8,412 bases of DNA, taken from assembly GCA_025359005.1 (NCBI GenBank), contig JANYHP010000107.1, positions 1 to 8,412 of the forward strand. Direction: 5' to 3'. A program made the translations under genes and the position numbers. Source of the DNA: Hyphomicrobiaceae bacterium (lineage in GTDB: Bacteria; Pseudomonadota; Alphaproteobacteria; Rhizobiales; Hyphomicrobiaceae). Of this stretch, positions 8,012 to 8,412 are shown in pieces (within the stretch, counting starts at the first letter, position 1; each line of letters begins with the position of its first letter). Below the pieces are notes generated by a model. The model saw only the letters and a list, made by a program, of their open reading frames with translations. It had not been told where the DNA came from and searched no databases.

Positions 8012-8024
8012 GCACTGCCAGTGC
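8012..8024. repeat. 13-bp palindrome upstream of the broken integrase
   Basis: GCACTG (8012-8017), one central base, CAGTGC (8019-8024) form a perfect dyad. It lies between tRNA-Gly and the integrase fragment, 25 bases before the triple repeat. It could be an operator for the integrase or part of its attachment region. A palindrome of this size can also arise by chance, so the role is unproven. Confidence 0.4.
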
Positions 8025-8048
8025 ATCACCCCGGCAGAGCAAGGAAAA

Positions 8049-8080
8049 CGTCTAACAAATCGTCTAACAAAACGTCTAAC
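8049..8080. repeat. Three direct repeats with a 12-bp period (CGTCTAAC core)
   Basis: CGTCTAAC occurs at 8049-8056, 8061-8068 and 8073-8080, each separated by a short A-rich spacer (AAAT, AAAA). Identical phasing of 12 bases and a position just upstream of the integrase start look like arm-type recombinase sites or an operator array. The period is also a multiple of three, so if translated in the frame from 7956 it would give KRLT-NRLT-KRLT. The surrounding stretch is visibly more AT-rich than the rest of the window. Confidence 0.7.
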
Positions 8081-8093
8081 ACGTCGGCGCCGC

Positions 8094-8303
8094 ATGTCCG
8101 ATTTTCTGACCCGCCGCAATGGCATTTGGTACTTCGTCCGCCGCGTCCCCGCGACGGCATCCTACGGCCCACAAAACGGGGAGCCGCCGACGACGTTCCA
8201 GACGGCAGCCATCCCGGGCATGTTTTTGGGGACGTCTCCGCAGTCGGCTCAGGTTTTGGGCGCCCCACACACTGTCGAGCCACGCACCAAGCAGGCGGCC
8301 TAA
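8094..8303 (+). pseudogene. Truncated DUF6538-type tyrosine recombinase/integrase, N-terminal fragment only
   Basis: From ATG 8094 the frame reads MSDFLTRRNGIWYFVRRVP, which resembles the N-terminus of DUF6538-containing phage-type integrases common in alphaproteobacteria. After about residue 19 (near 8150) the resemblance stops: the frame continues as a Pro/Thr/Ala-rich tail (ATASYGPQNGEPPTTFQ...) to a TAA at 8301-8303. The core-binding and catalytic domains, which supply Arg, His and Tyr in about 300 more residues, are absent. The frame is open upstream to ATG 7956, which has a good AAGGAG ribosome site nine bases before it, whereas 8094 has none, so a longer 115-residue product is possible. 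Its place directly after tRNA-Gly is where element integrases usually sit. I read it as the remnant of an integrated element broken by deletion or a later insertion. The family call rests on a short match. Confidence 0.6.
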
Positions 8304-8412
8304 CCGATCAATTCCCATGGCACCTGCGTGCATGGCCCGCGGTTCAGTTCAATCCGGCTTCAATGAGGTCGCCGATGGAGCCAGCCGCGTGTCCACAGCC
8401 AGCGACCACACA
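8304..8412. other. Right-edge region with no assignable gene
   Basis: Nothing is firmly identifiable after the integrase fragment. On the minus strand the frame from 8412 down to a TGA at 8344-8346 is open and would end in GHAAGSIGDLIEAGLN; this could be the last 22 residues of a gene entering from the right, but it is too short to classify. On the plus strand a frame from ATG 8319 is also open to the edge (MAPACMARGSVQSG...). Neither has enough sequence to choose. Confidence 0.25.

Noticed and set aside
8338..8360. GGTTCAGTTCAATCC as a second copy of the tRNA-Gly T-arm (attachment-site repeat)
   Set aside because: It does not align with GGTTCGATTCCC without gaps and lacks the flanking acceptor sequence CACCCGCTCCA.

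Overview
The window is GC-rich, with third codon positions strongly G/C. Together with the gene families and an alphaproteobacterial-looking tRNA-Tyr/tRNA-Gly pair, this suggests an alphaproteobacterium, most likely Hyphomicrobiales (Rhizobiales). The genus cannot be told from the sequence alone. No cas genes, CRISPR array, rRNA or complete insertion sequence is visible.

Layout. Positions 1-2051, minus strand: the edge of a surface-polysaccharide module. A polytopic O-antigen ligase/polymerase-type protein is followed by, and translationally coupled to, an acyltransferase-3 family protein that runs off the left edge. Positions 2252-5572, plus strand: a compact four-gene operon for a branched-chain-amino-acid-type ABC importer (LivH, LivM, LivG and LivF homologues), with no substrate-binding protein in view. 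Positions 5585-6103, minus strand: a small exported cysteine-containing protein of unknown function, convergent with the importer. Positions 6340-7281, plus strand: a DUF2167 membrane-anchored exported protein. Positions 7614-7903: tRNA-Tyr(GTA) and tRNA-Gly(TCC), both with encoded CCA. Positions 7904-8412: a scar-like accessory region downstream of tRNA-Gly.

The last segment is the most interesting. Right after tRNA-Gly come a perfect hairpin, a 13-bp palindrome, three 12-bp-spaced direct repeats (CGTCTAAC core), and then the N-terminal ~20 residues of a DUF6538-type tyrosine recombinase (MSDFLTRRNGIWYFVRRVP). The family resemblance then stops abruptly. This looks like the tRNA-proximal end of an integrated element whose integrase has been broken, leaving its control and attachment region. 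Nothing here proves a wholly new system. The integrase control region and the unassigned Cys-rich exported protein are the parts least explained by known families.

Functionally, the window joins unrelated modules: envelope polysaccharide assembly, amino-acid or amide uptake, two envelope proteins of unknown role, and a tRNA locus used as an integration target. Only the importer genes and the ligase/acyltransferase pair are clearly co-expressed sets.
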